Origin: Streptomyces coacervatus
GTDB lineage: Bacteria > Actinomycetota > Actinomycetes > Streptomycetales > Streptomycetaceae
Length of the DNA: 64,000 nt
Assembly (NCBI RefSeq): GCF_029223485.1
Contig: NZ_JARHTP010000003.1
Location: forward strand, 434,001-498,000
Direction: 5' to 3'
Numbering within the stretch: the stretch's first letter is position 1; each line of letters opens with the position of its first letter. A program made the translations under genes and the position numbers. This document shows positions 1-6,993 of this stretch, in pieces. A model generated the notes under the pieces. The model saw only the letters and a program-made list of their open reading frames with translations, ran no database searches and had not been told where the DNA came from.

Positions 1-533
1 GCCAGGCACCGGCTCTGGAAGGCCGCAAGAGGCAGGCTGCGGACGCGGGGGCCACCGGCGACGTCGACGTGACGGCCCTGCCGGTCGAGGCGGATGCGCG
101 GTACGCCGCGGAGGTGGCCGCGGGCCATGTCCTGGCCGTCTGGCGCGAACTCACCGACACGGCCTGGGACTACGGCATCGCGCCGGACGACGCACTGACC
201 CCGCGGAAGGCGGCCGCGCGAATAGTGCGGCTGGGGCAGCTGGACCCGGCGACGGCCGAGTCGGTGCACCGGGTGGCGAGTGCGGTGGAGCAGGTGCTGT
301 TCGCACCTCAGCCGCGGGACGTGCCCGGGCTGGCCGACGATGTGCGCAGGCTGCGGATGGCGCTGCGGTCCAAGGTCAGCTGGACCACCCGGGTGCGGGC
401 GGTCGTGGCGCCCCGGTCGGCCATCCGCGCGGTCTGGGACCTCACGGACCGCTGGACGGCCTTCAAGGCCCGCTGTGCCGACCGCTGGTCGACGCTGGTG
501 CGACGCCCGTCCGGGCAGCAGAGCGGCGGCTGA
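1..533 (+). CDS. C-terminal end of a transglutaminase/DUF4129-type membrane protein (partial)
   Basis: The reading frame is open from the left edge to TGA at 531-533, so only about 176 C-terminal residues are visible. The segment GHVLAVWRELTDTAWDYG followed by a Pro/Arg-rich stretch and a helical end resembles the cytoplasmic DUF4129 tail of TgpA-like proteins (DUF3488 plus transglutaminase core), which in Streptomyces lie at this place upstream of a DUF3040 gene. No membrane segment or catalytic Cys-His-Asp triad falls inside the visible part, so the enzymatic core cannot be checked. The GTG at 69 is only an internal codon; the true start lies outside the window. The family call is an inference from the tail and the context. 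Confidence 0.6.
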   Translation, partial: QAPALEGRKRQAADAGATGDVDVTALPVEADARYAAEVAAGHVLAVWRELTDTAWDYGIAPDDALTPRKAAARIVRLGQLDPATAESVHRVASAVEQVLFAPQPRDVPGLADDVRRLRMALRSKVSWTTRVRAVVAPRSAIRAVWDLTDRWTAFKARCADRWSTLVRRPSGQQSGG

Positions 534-578
534 CGGCGCAGAGCGGCCGGCCACGCCGGTCCGGTCTTCGGGGCATGT

Positions 579-617
579 GTGAGGGGGTGACCACCCGGCG
601 GGTGGTCACCCCCTCAC
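579..617. terminator. Perfect 19-bp inverted repeat, bidirectional terminator
   Basis: Arms 579-597 (GTGAGGGGGTGACCACCCG) and 599-617 are exact reverse complements, so transcription from either side gives a strong GC hairpin with a minimal loop. It sits 45 bp after the partial gene and about 50 bp after the stop of the convergent DUF3040 gene, which is the expected place for a shared terminator. No U-tract is present, as is usual in Streptomyces. Confidence 0.85.
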
Positions 618-670
618 CTACGTCTGAGAGGAACTGTCTGAGCTGTGGGAGCCGAACTGTGGGAGCGGAG

Positions 671-1063
671 CTAGTGGCCCTGCTCGTCCCGGCGGCGCTG
701 CCAGCGCTGCTCGATGCGGTCCATCATGGAGCGCTTCTGGCGTCCCTGACGGCGCGCTTGCGGCGCACCGGCCGCGGGCTGTTCGCCCGGCTTGGGGGCC
801 TTGCGCCAGCCGGTCACGGCGAGCACGGCACACCCCAGCATGACCAGGAAGCCCACCACGCTGAGCCAGACCTGCTTGGCCACCATTCCAGCCATGAGGA
901 GCGCGATACCCACGAGGAAGCCCGCGACCGCCTGGTAGACCCGTCGCCGGGTGTACGTACGCAGCCCGCTTCCCTCAAGCGCTGTCGCGAACTTGGGATC
1001 TTCGGCGTACAGCGCTCGCTCCATCTGCTCGAGCATGCGCTGCTCGTGCTCCGAGAGCGGCAC
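671..1063 (-). CDS. DUF3040 small membrane protein
   Basis: This is a 130-residue protein of the DUF3040 family, whose function is unknown. The N-terminus MPLSEHEQRMLEQMERAL is the family hallmark, a predicted amphipathic helix. Two membrane segments follow (about residues 43-62 and 67-84), then a basic Gln/Arg-rich cytoplasmic tail. The start is GTG at 1063, preceded by GAGGAGG at five bases. The gene stands alone: it converges with the upstream partial gene on the 579-617 terminator and is separated from the methyltransferase by 277 bp. Members of this family commonly sit at the edge of the division and cell-wall cluster in Streptomyces, but nothing in the sequence shows a direct role there. 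Confidence 0.85.
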   Translation of the reverse strand: MPLSEHEQRMLEQMERALYAEDPKFATALEGSGLRTYTRRRVYQAVAGFLVGIALLMAGMVAKQVWLSVVGFLVMLGCAVLAVTGWRKAPKPGEQPAAGAPQARRQGRQKRSMMDRIEQRWQRRRDEQGH

Positions 1064-1340
1064 GGAGTCCTCCTCATCGTGCAGTCGCCGGGGCGACCCG
1101 GGGGGTCCCTTCAGGATAGGCAGGGAATCGCCCCCGTGAAACCCGCCCCTCTACGCCAATTGGCCAACCGGAATCCGCCATGGACGTGCCGGCTCGCTGA
1201 AGCTTGCATTCCCCAGCAGCCGACCCGTCATGCCGGGCGGTCTCCCTCGATCATACGGCGCTGAACGCCCGATCGGGGGGCCTGTGGCGTACTCCATGTG
1301 CGGCCAAGTCCCTGATCAGCGCCGCACCGCAGCAGGCGGC
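1064..1340. other. Intergenic region, 277 bp, no gene seen
   Basis: No credible coding frame with a ribosome-binding site is present on either strand. It holds the GAGGAGG site and presumably the promoter of the DUF3040 gene on the minus strand and the 3' end of the methyltransferase transcript. I see no strong hairpin or repeat. Confidence 0.5.
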
Positions 1341-2111
1341 TCAGGCCTCGGTGGCACCCTGCGTCTCGCCGAGCACATGGAGCTGGGTCGCCACGGAGTG
1401 GAAGGCGGGAAGTTCGGCCGCCGCCTCCTCCAGCTTCAGCAGCGCCTCCAGGGCGCCGGGCTCGGTGTCCACGAGGACGCCCGGGACGAGGTCGGCGAAG
1501 ACCCGCACGCCGTGCACGGCGCCGACCCTCAGGCCCGCGCCCTCGACCAGCCCGGTGAGCTGTTGGGCGGTGAAGCGGCGCGGCACGGGGTCGCCCGCGC
1601 CCCAGCGGCCGTTCGGGTCGTTCAGGGCCTGCCTCGCCTCCTTGAAGTGGCCGGCGAGGGCGCGCGCGAGCACGGCGCCGCCGAGGCCCGCGGCGAGCAC
1701 GCTGAGGACGCCCTCGGACCGCAGGGCGGCCACGGCGTTGCGCACGCCCTCGGCCGGGTCGTCGACGTACTCCAGAACGCCGTGGCACAGCACCACGTCG
1801 TAGCCGCCGCGCTCGACCACGTCGAAGAGGCCGTGGGCGTCGCCCTGGACGCCCTTCACACGGTCGGCGACGCCGGCCTCGGCGGTGCGCCGCTCCAGCG
1901 CGAACAGCGCGTTGGGGCTGGGGTCGACGACGGTGACCTTGTGGCCGAGGCCGGCGAGGGGCACCGCGAACTTGCCGCTGCCGCCCCCGGTGTCGAGAAC
2001 GTCCAGCGACTCCCGGCCGGTGGCCTTCACCCGGCGTTCGAGGGCGTCCTGGAGGACCTCCCAGACCACGGCGGTACGGAGGGAGGCGCGGGGGCGGCTC
2101 GGGTCCGACAC
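1341..2111 (-). CDS. Class I SAM-dependent methyltransferase
   Basis: The product is a 256-residue Rossmann-fold methyltransferase. Motif I is LDVLDTGGGSGKFAVPLA (about residues 36-53), the acidic end of strand 2 is VVDPSPNALF, a GDAHGL segment matches the adenine-binding region, and LCHGVLEYVDDP is the post-II motif typical of UbiE/SmtA-like enzymes. No substrate-specific motif is visible, so the methyl acceptor is unknown. The start is GTG at 2111 with GAGGAG nine bases upstream. The gene is on the same strand as the HEPN gene 173 bp upstream and may be co-transcribed with it. Confidence 0.85.
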   Translation of the reverse strand: MSDPSRPRASLRTAVVWEVLQDALERRVKATGRESLDVLDTGGGSGKFAVPLAGLGHKVTVVDPSPNALFALERRTAEAGVADRVKGVQGDAHGLFDVVERGGYDVVLCHGVLEYVDDPAEGVRNAVAALRSEGVLSVLAAGLGGAVLARALAGHFKEARQALNDPNGRWGAGDPVPRRFTAQQLTGLVEGAGLRVGAVHGVRVFADLVPGVLVDTEPGALEALLKLEEAAAELPAFHSVATQLHVLGETQGATEA

Positions 2112-2284
2112 GGCAGTTGACTCCTCGGCGCGGCACCGCCCATGGCACGGCGGAGCGAACGGGGTGCCTCCCCGGCCGGGGTACGGGAGGGAAGGCTGCA
2201 GGCGCCTTCCACCCTATTGCCTCCACTGCCCCACCTGGTCACTGCGGAGGCGCACCCGCCGAACGTCTCGTACGGCGGACTCGC

Positions 2285-2851
2285 TCACCCCGTGTCCGGG
2301 AAGTCGCGGTCGCTCTCCGCGCCGGCCTGCGGATGGTCGGTGTCCTGGCGTGGCTGCGGGAGGACCGGCTGGAGGACGAGCATCCGCTCGACGAGGCGCA
2401 GGAACATCGCCACGTCGCGTATCAGGTCGTCGGCGTCCCGGCGGCTGGCCGCGCCCTGGATACCTGCCTCGGCCCGGGCGCGGCGCCGGGCCCCGGAGGC
2501 GAACAGCGCGCTCCACTCGGTCAGTTCGGGCGCGATTTCGGGGAGCACTTCCCAGGCGCTCCTGATGCGGGCCCGGCGTCGGGACGACGGCTCCGGGCGG
2601 CCTCGCGCGGCGAGCACGGCGGCGGCCGTGCGCAGGGCGGCGAGGTGGGCGGTGGCGTAGCGCTCGTTGGGGGTTTCGAGGACGGCTGCCTCGTCGAGTC
2701 CGGCGCGGGCCTGGGCGAGCAGGTCGAGGGCGGCGGGCGGGGCGGTGGTCCGGCGGAGCACCGGGTGGACGTCGCTAGCCGGGCCGGTCAGTGAGGGGGC
2801 AGGGCCGGTGGCGCGGCGCCGGCGGGCGGCTGCTGCGTGATAGCTGGCCAT
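2285..2851 (-). CDS. SAV_6107-family HEPN domain protein
   Basis: This is a 188-residue helical protein. The central part (LLAQARAGLDEAAVL, then a long Ala/Arg-rich helical stretch and RDVAMFLRLVERML) matches the actinobacterial SAV_6107 HEPN family. HEPN domains are often RNases or toxin partners, but the canonical RxxxxxH motif is not obvious to me, so RNase activity is not claimed. ATG 2851 was chosen because AGGAGG lies exactly six bases upstream; the frame continues open to 2986 without such a site. The gene is divergent from the ABC transporter pair, sharing a 173-bp control region that holds the TetR-type operator at 2981-3002. Confidence 0.75.
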   Translation of the reverse strand: MASYHAAAARRRRATGPAPSLTGPASDVHPVLRRTTAPPAALDLLAQARAGLDEAAVLETPNERYATAHLAALRTAAAVLAARGRPEPSSRRRARIRSAWEVLPEIAPELTEWSALFASGARRRARAEAGIQGAASRRDADDLIRDVAMFLRLVERMLVLQPVLPQPRQDTDHPQAGAESDRDFPDTG

Positions 2852-2980
2852 GACGAACCTCCTGTCGTCTGCTGACGGCATGCCCTGATACGGGATGCCG
2901 TATGTGCCCATCGTGCGGTATGCCACTGACAATCCGTTCCGACCTGCGCTTTTGCTTCGATCGAAGGTTCGGGATAGTTT

Positions 2981-3002
2981 TTGCACTGACCAGTCAGTTC
3001 AA
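2981..3002. promoter_or_regulatory. Palindromic TetR-type operator
   Basis: The palindrome ACTGAC-CA-GTCAGT (2985-2998) is flanked by matching TTG/CAA ends, giving a 22-bp imperfect dyad. It lies 23 bp before the GTG start of the ABC ATPase gene and between two divergent genes. Dyads of this form are typical targets of TetR-family repressors, and a TetR gene closes the same gene group (5875-6510). The pairing of this regulator with this site is an inference. Confidence 0.6.
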
Positions 3003-3024
3003 TTTCAGGGGATGGGGGGGAACC

Positions 3025-3771
3025 GTGCCCGGAATCGGTGTCACGGCCCGCGGCCTCGGACTCAGGGGCCCTCGCGGCTGGGCCTTCCGCGACGTCACGT
3101 TCGACGCGGAGCCCGGCTCGCTGATCGCGATCGAGGGACCGTCCGGGTCCGGCCGCACCTGCCTGCTGCTTGCGCTCACGGGGCGGATGAAGCCCACCGA
3201 GGGAGCGGCCGCAGTGGGCGAGTGGAAGCTGCCCAAGCAGATGCCGGCCGTACGGCGGGTCAGCGGGCTCGCGCATGTCGCCGGGGTCACCGACCTCGAG
3301 CCGGCCCTGACCGTGGGCGAGCATCTGCTCGAACGGGCACTGCTGCAGCGGCGGTTCGGCGACTCGCTGCGCGGGCTGCTGCGGCCGCGCAGCGAGCGCA
3401 CGGCCGAGGCGAAGCTGCGCATCGACACCGCGCTGGCCGCCGCCGGGCTGGACCGGGAGGCCCTGCCCAAGGGTTCCCGCACGGCCGTACGCGATCTGGA
3501 GCGGCTGGAGGCGCTGCGGCTGTCCATCGCGCTCGCCCTGCTCGGACGGCCCCGGCTGCTCGCCGTCGACGACACCGACCTGAAGCTCTCGGACGCCGAA
3601 CGGGGCGAGGTCTGGGCGCTGTTGAGGTCGATCGCCGAGGCCGGGACCACCGTCGTGGCGGTCTGCAGCGAGGCCCCCGAGGACACCGTCGTCGTGACCA
3701 CCACGGAGAAGCCCGTAGCCGTCACAGGGAAGGAGAAGGCCGATGCGTTCGCCGAAACTGGCCGCGCTTGA
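3025..3771 (+). CDS. ABC-type ATP-binding protein with degenerate nucleotide-binding motifs
   Basis: This 248-residue ABC-domain protein begins at GTG 3025 (GGGGGG purine run just upstream; the frame is open further left but reads through the operator). The fold is clear: an N-terminal strand set, the P-loop GPSGSGRT at residues 38-45, and a Walker B-like LLAVDDTD at 178-185. However, the invariant P-loop lysine is Arg44, the catalytic Glu after Walker B is Asp183, and there is no LSGGQ signature (the segment is VRDLERLEALRLSIALAL). It overlaps by 29 bp the start of a YhgE/Pip permease, so it is probably that permease's partner. Whether it hydrolyses ATP is doubtful. Confidence 0.8.
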   Translation: MPGIGVTARGLGLRGPRGWAFRDVTFDAEPGSLIAIEGPSGSGRTCLLLALTGRMKPTEGAAAVGEWKLPKQMPAVRRVSGLAHVAGVTDLEPALTVGEHLLERALLQRRFGDSLRGLLRPRSERTAEAKLRIDTALAAAGLDREALPKGSRTAVRDLERLEALRLSIALALLGRPRLLAVDDTDLKLSDAERGEVWALLRSIAEAGTTVVAVCSEAPEDTVVVTTTEKPVAVTGKEKADAFAETGRA

Positions 3772-5827
3772 GCTCAGGCGCTTTGGCAGGGGCAAGCTGC
3801 CGCGAGCCGCCATGGTGGCGCTGCTGGTGCTGCCGCTGCTGTACGGCGCCCTGTACCTGTGGTCGTTCTGGGACCCGTACGGCCGTCTGGACCGTATCCC
3901 CGTGGCGCTCGTCAACGAGGACAAGGGGGCGACGGCCGACGGGAAGAAGATGGCCGCAGGGGAGGCGATCACCGAGAGGCTGCGCGAGAGCGACACCTTC
4001 GACTGGCACGAGGTGAGTGCCGACGAGGCACGCGCGGGCGTGGAGGACGGCACCTACTACCTGTCGCTGACCATGCCGGCGGACTTCAGCAAGCGGGTCG
4101 CGTCCAGCGCGGGCAGCTCCCCGGAGACCGGCGCGCTCCAGGTGCGTACGAACGACGCGAACAACTACATCGTCGGGCAGATCTCCCGGACGGTGTTCAG
4201 CGAGGTGCGCCGGGCCGCGTCCACCAAGGCGTCGCGGTCCTTCCTGGACAAGATCTTCATCTCGTTCTCCGACATCCACGGCGCGACGGTGAAGGCGGCC
4301 AACGGCGTCGACAAGCTCAACGGCGGCATCGGGAGGGCGGAGCAGGGCTCCAAGGACCTCGCCGACGGCCTGAAGGACGCCAAGGACGGCAGCGGCAAGC
4401 TGTCCGGGGGCCTGACGAAGCTCGACTCGGGCGCGGGCGACCTGGAGGACGGCTCGAAGCAGTTCGCGGCGGGCATGCAGACGCTCGCCGACAAGGTCAA
4501 CGGGATCGACAAGAAGGCGGGCCCGTTCCTGAAGGACAACGAGAAGACCATCGGGGACACCGCCCGGCTGGTCGCCCACTCCTCGAAGGCGATCCGCGAC
4601 AACCTCGACACCCTGGTGAGGACGGCTCCGGTCGCCGCCAAGGGCGCCCACGCGGCGTCCGACGCGCTGAACGACGTCTACAGGGCGCGCTGTGAGAACG
4701 CCGTACTGCCGGACCCGGCCTGCTCCGACCTGAAGAAGGCGAAGACCGCGGCCGCCGACGTGGCGACCATCGCCGACGACCTGAACACCCTGATCGGCGA
4801 CCAGCACGGCGACCTGAAGAAGCTCGACAAGAACCTGGCCACCCTCCAGACGCAGGCCCAGGCGCTCGCCGACCGGGCACCGCACCTGTCCGAAGACCTC
4901 CACGACGCCGTCTCCAAGATCAACAAGCTGAACGAGGGTGCCGGGAAGGTCGCCGCCGGCGCCCAGAAGCTGCACCAGGGGCTCGGTACGGCCAAGAGCA
5001 GCGTCGGAGACCTGGACGAGGGCGTGGGCAAGCTCAAGACCGGCGCCGAAAACCTCAATGGCGGCATGTACAAGCTCGTGGACGGCTCCGGGAAACTCGC
5101 GGGCGGGCTGCACGACGGCGCCGGAAAGATCCCCGACTACGACAAGCAGGATCGCGACCAGCGCACGGACGTGATGGCCGACCCCGTCAAGCTGGTCTCC
5201 AAGGACCTGCACAAGGCGCCCAACTACGGCACCGGGTTCGCCCCGTACTTCATCCCGCTGTCGCTGTGGGTGGGCGCGATGGTGGCGTACATGCTGATCC
5301 CGCCGATGAACCGGCGCGCGCTCGCCACGGGCGCCCCGGCGTGGCGGATCGCCCTGGCGGGCTGGCTCCCGGTGGTCGCGATCGGCGTACTGCAGACGGT
5401 GTCCCTGATGTCGGTGCTGCACTGGGCGATCGGCCTGCAGATGACCCGGGCGGCCGGAACGGTCGGCTTCCTGTTCCTGGTGACGGCGTGCTTCGGGGCG
5501 ATCGTGCAGTGGCTGAACGCGCGCTTCGGGGCGGCGGGCCGGATCCTCGTACTCGCCCTGTTGATGCTGCAGTTGACGTCCGCGGGCGGCACGTACCCGG
5601 TGCAGACCAGTCCGGGCTTCTTCAACGCGATCCACCCCTTCCTGCCGATGAGCTACATCGTGGAGGCCCTGAGGAGGCTCATCACGGGCGGCGGACTGGG
5701 ACCTGTCTGGCACGCGTGCGTGGTGCTCGTCGCGTTCACCGCGGGAGCCCTCGCCCTCACCGCGCTGTCGGCCCGCCGCCGGCAGGTGTGGACCCTGGAC
5801 CGGCTGCACCCGGAGCTGAGCCTGTGA
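3743..5827 (+). CDS. YhgE/Pip-type ABC-2 family membrane protein
   Basis: A 694-residue membrane protein. Residues about 23-41 form a first membrane helix, followed by the YhgE signature IPVALVNEDKGA. A long extracellular region is built from alternating helices with Gly-rich repeats of the type LADGLKDAKDGSGKLSGGL, giving a coiled-coil stalk, and five or six membrane helices occupy the last 200 residues. Family members (phage infection protein, EsaA/YueB relatives) act in export, and some are phage receptors. It follows the degenerate ABC ATPase with a 29-bp overlap and an AGGAGAAG site, and precedes a TetR regulator, which is the layout of a regulated efflux or export pair. The substrate is unknown. 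Confidence 0.85.
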   Translation: MRSPKLAALELRRFGRGKLPRAAMVALLVLPLLYGALYLWSFWDPYGRLDRIPVALVNEDKGATADGKKMAAGEAITERLRESDTFDWHEVSADEARAGVEDGTYYLSLTMPADFSKRVASSAGSSPETGALQVRTNDANNYIVGQISRTVFSEVRRAASTKASRSFLDKIFISFSDIHGATVKAANGVDKLNGGIGRAEQGSKDLADGLKDAKDGSGKLSGGLTKLDSGAGDLEDGSKQFAAGMQTLADKVNGIDKKAGPFLKDNEKTIGDTARLVAHSSKAIRDNLDTLVRTAPVAAKGAHAASDALNDVYRARCENAVLPDPACSDLKKAKTAAADVATIADDLNTLIGDQHGDLKKLDKNLATLQTQAQALADRAPHLSEDLHDAVSKINKLNEGAGKVAAGAQKLHQGLGTAKSSVGDLDEGVGKLKTGAENLNGGMYKLVDGSGKLAGGLHDGAGKIPDYDKQDRDQRTDVMADPVKLVSKDLHKAPNYGTGFAPYFIPLSLWVGAMVAYMLIPPMNRRALATGAPAWRIALAGWLPVVAIGVLQTVSLMSVLHWAIGLQMTRAAGTVGFLFLVTACFGAIVQWLNARFGAAGRILVLALLMLQLTSAGGTYPVQTSPGFFNAIHPFLPMSYIVEALRRLITGGGLGPVWHACVVLVAFTAGALALTALSARRRQVWTLDRLHPELSL

Positions 5828-5828
5828 G

Positions 5829-5849
5829 CCCGCAGGTGACATCTGCGGG
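5829..5849 (+). terminator. Short hairpin after the permease gene
   Basis: CCCGCAG (5829-5835) pairs with CTGCGGG (5843-5849) across a seven-base loop, two bases after the permease stop codon. It could attenuate read-through into the TetR gene 26 bp further on. Confidence 0.5.
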
Positions 5850-5874
5850 CGCGGCTCCTGTGACAATCAGGACC

Positions 5875-6510
5875 ATGGAAAGCAGCAGCGCCACGTCGGG
5901 TGTCAGCACCCGGCGCGAGGCCACCCGGCAGAAGCTCTACGAGGCGGCCGTCACGCTCATCGCCGAGCAGGGCTTCTCCGCCACCACGGTGGACGAGATC
6001 GCGGAACGGGCCGGGGTCGCGAAGGGCACGGTCTACTACAACTTCGCGAGCAAGTCGGTCCTCTTCGAGGAACTGCTGCGGCATGGCGTGGGGCTCCTCG
6101 CCGCCTCCCTGCGGGAGGCGGCCGAGCGGACGGCCAGGGACGGCGGCAGCAAGGTGGACGCCCTGGACGCGATGATCCGGGCCGGTCTCGTCTTCATCGA
6201 ACGCTATCCGGCCTTCACGCAGCTGTACGTGGCCGAGCTGTGGCGCACCAACAGGACCTGGCAGTCCACGCTGATGGTGGTCAGGCAGCAGGCGGTCGCG
6301 GTCGTCGAGGACGTGCTGCGCGAGGGCGTGGCGGGCGGCGAGTTCAGCGACGAGATCGATGTACCGCTGACGGCGTCGGCGCTGGTCGGCATGGTCCTGG
6401 TGGCCGCCCTGGACTGGCAGTCCTTCCAGCCGGAGCGCTCCCTGGACGACGTCCACGCGGCGCTGTCCCGGCTGCTCCAGGGACGCGTCAGCGGTCGCAG
6501 CGGGAACTGA
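5875..6510 (+). CDS. TetR-family transcriptional regulator
   Basis: The 211-residue protein has a TetR helix-turn-helix at about residues 15-60: AAVTLIAEQGFSATTVDEI, then AGVAKGTVYYNFASKSVLF, the classic recognition helix. A C-terminal all-helical ligand domain completes it. ATG 5875 was chosen because it precedes the HTH by the usual distance; an upstream in-frame extension would overlap the permease gene. There is no clear Shine-Dalgarno, but GACAAT at 5862-5867 lies seven bases before the ATG, so a leaderless transcript is possible. It probably represses the ABC/YhgE pair through the palindrome at 2981-3002; the ligand is unknown. Confidence 0.9.
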   Translation: MESSSATSGVSTRREATRQKLYEAAVTLIAEQGFSATTVDEIAERAGVAKGTVYYNFASKSVLFEELLRHGVGLLAASLREAAERTARDGGSKVDALDAMIRAGLVFIERYPAFTQLYVAELWRTNRTWQSTLMVVRQQAVAVVEDVLREGVAGGEFSDEIDVPLTASALVGMVLVAALDWQSFQPERSLDDVHAALSRLLQGRVSGRSGN

Positions 6511-6536
6511 CCACACGGGAGCCGAGCACATACGAA

Positions 6537-6590
6537 AAGCGCCGGTCCGATGTGGCCGCGTCCCCCGCGGGCCGCCTCGAACCGGCGCTT
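6537..6590 (+). terminator. Terminator after the TetR gene
   Basis: AAGCGCCGGT (6537-6546) and ACCGGCGCTT (6581-6590) are exact reverse complements. The 34-base loop is itself GC-rich and can form an inner hairpin. Location 27 bp after the TetR stop fits an intrinsic terminator. Confidence 0.7.
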
Positions 6591-6599
6591 CCTCGTGCT

Positions 6600-6667
6600 C
6601 CCCCGTTGTGCTCCCCCGGTTTTCCCCCGTTGGGCCCCCGTTTCGGTCGTTCCCCCGGGTTCCCCCG
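6600..6667. repeat. Six CCCCCG hexamers in a pyrimidine-rich spacer
   Basis: CCCCCG occurs at 6600, 6613, 6624, 6635, 6652 and 6662, that is with steps of 13, 11, 11, 17 and 10 bp. The rest of the 483-bp gap between the TetR gene and the CrtI-like gene (6511-6993) contains no coding frame with a ribosome-binding site that I trust. Confidence 0.6.
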
Positions 6668-6993
6668 TGCCTCGCTCCCGCCGACCTCGGCCGGCGGAAG
6701 GAGCGGATCCGGGGCGGCTCCGTTCCGGCGCCCCGTGTCGCCGGTGCCGGAGCCGTGCCCCTTTCCGTGTCTCCACTCTCTCGTTCGCGCAGGTCGAGCC
6801 CCATCCGCGCGCGTACTCATCTCACCCACTAGGTACGGATACTCAGACCTCCGCACTCAGGCCCAGAACGCCCCGTTGCCGACTGGTCACGATCGCGTCC
6901 GTGTCCGTACTCCCCCCGGACCGGGGGCCTGGAGGTTCGTCCGGCGGACCGCCCGTGCCGTGACTGTCAGACCCAGGCTCTAAAGTCGCAGGC

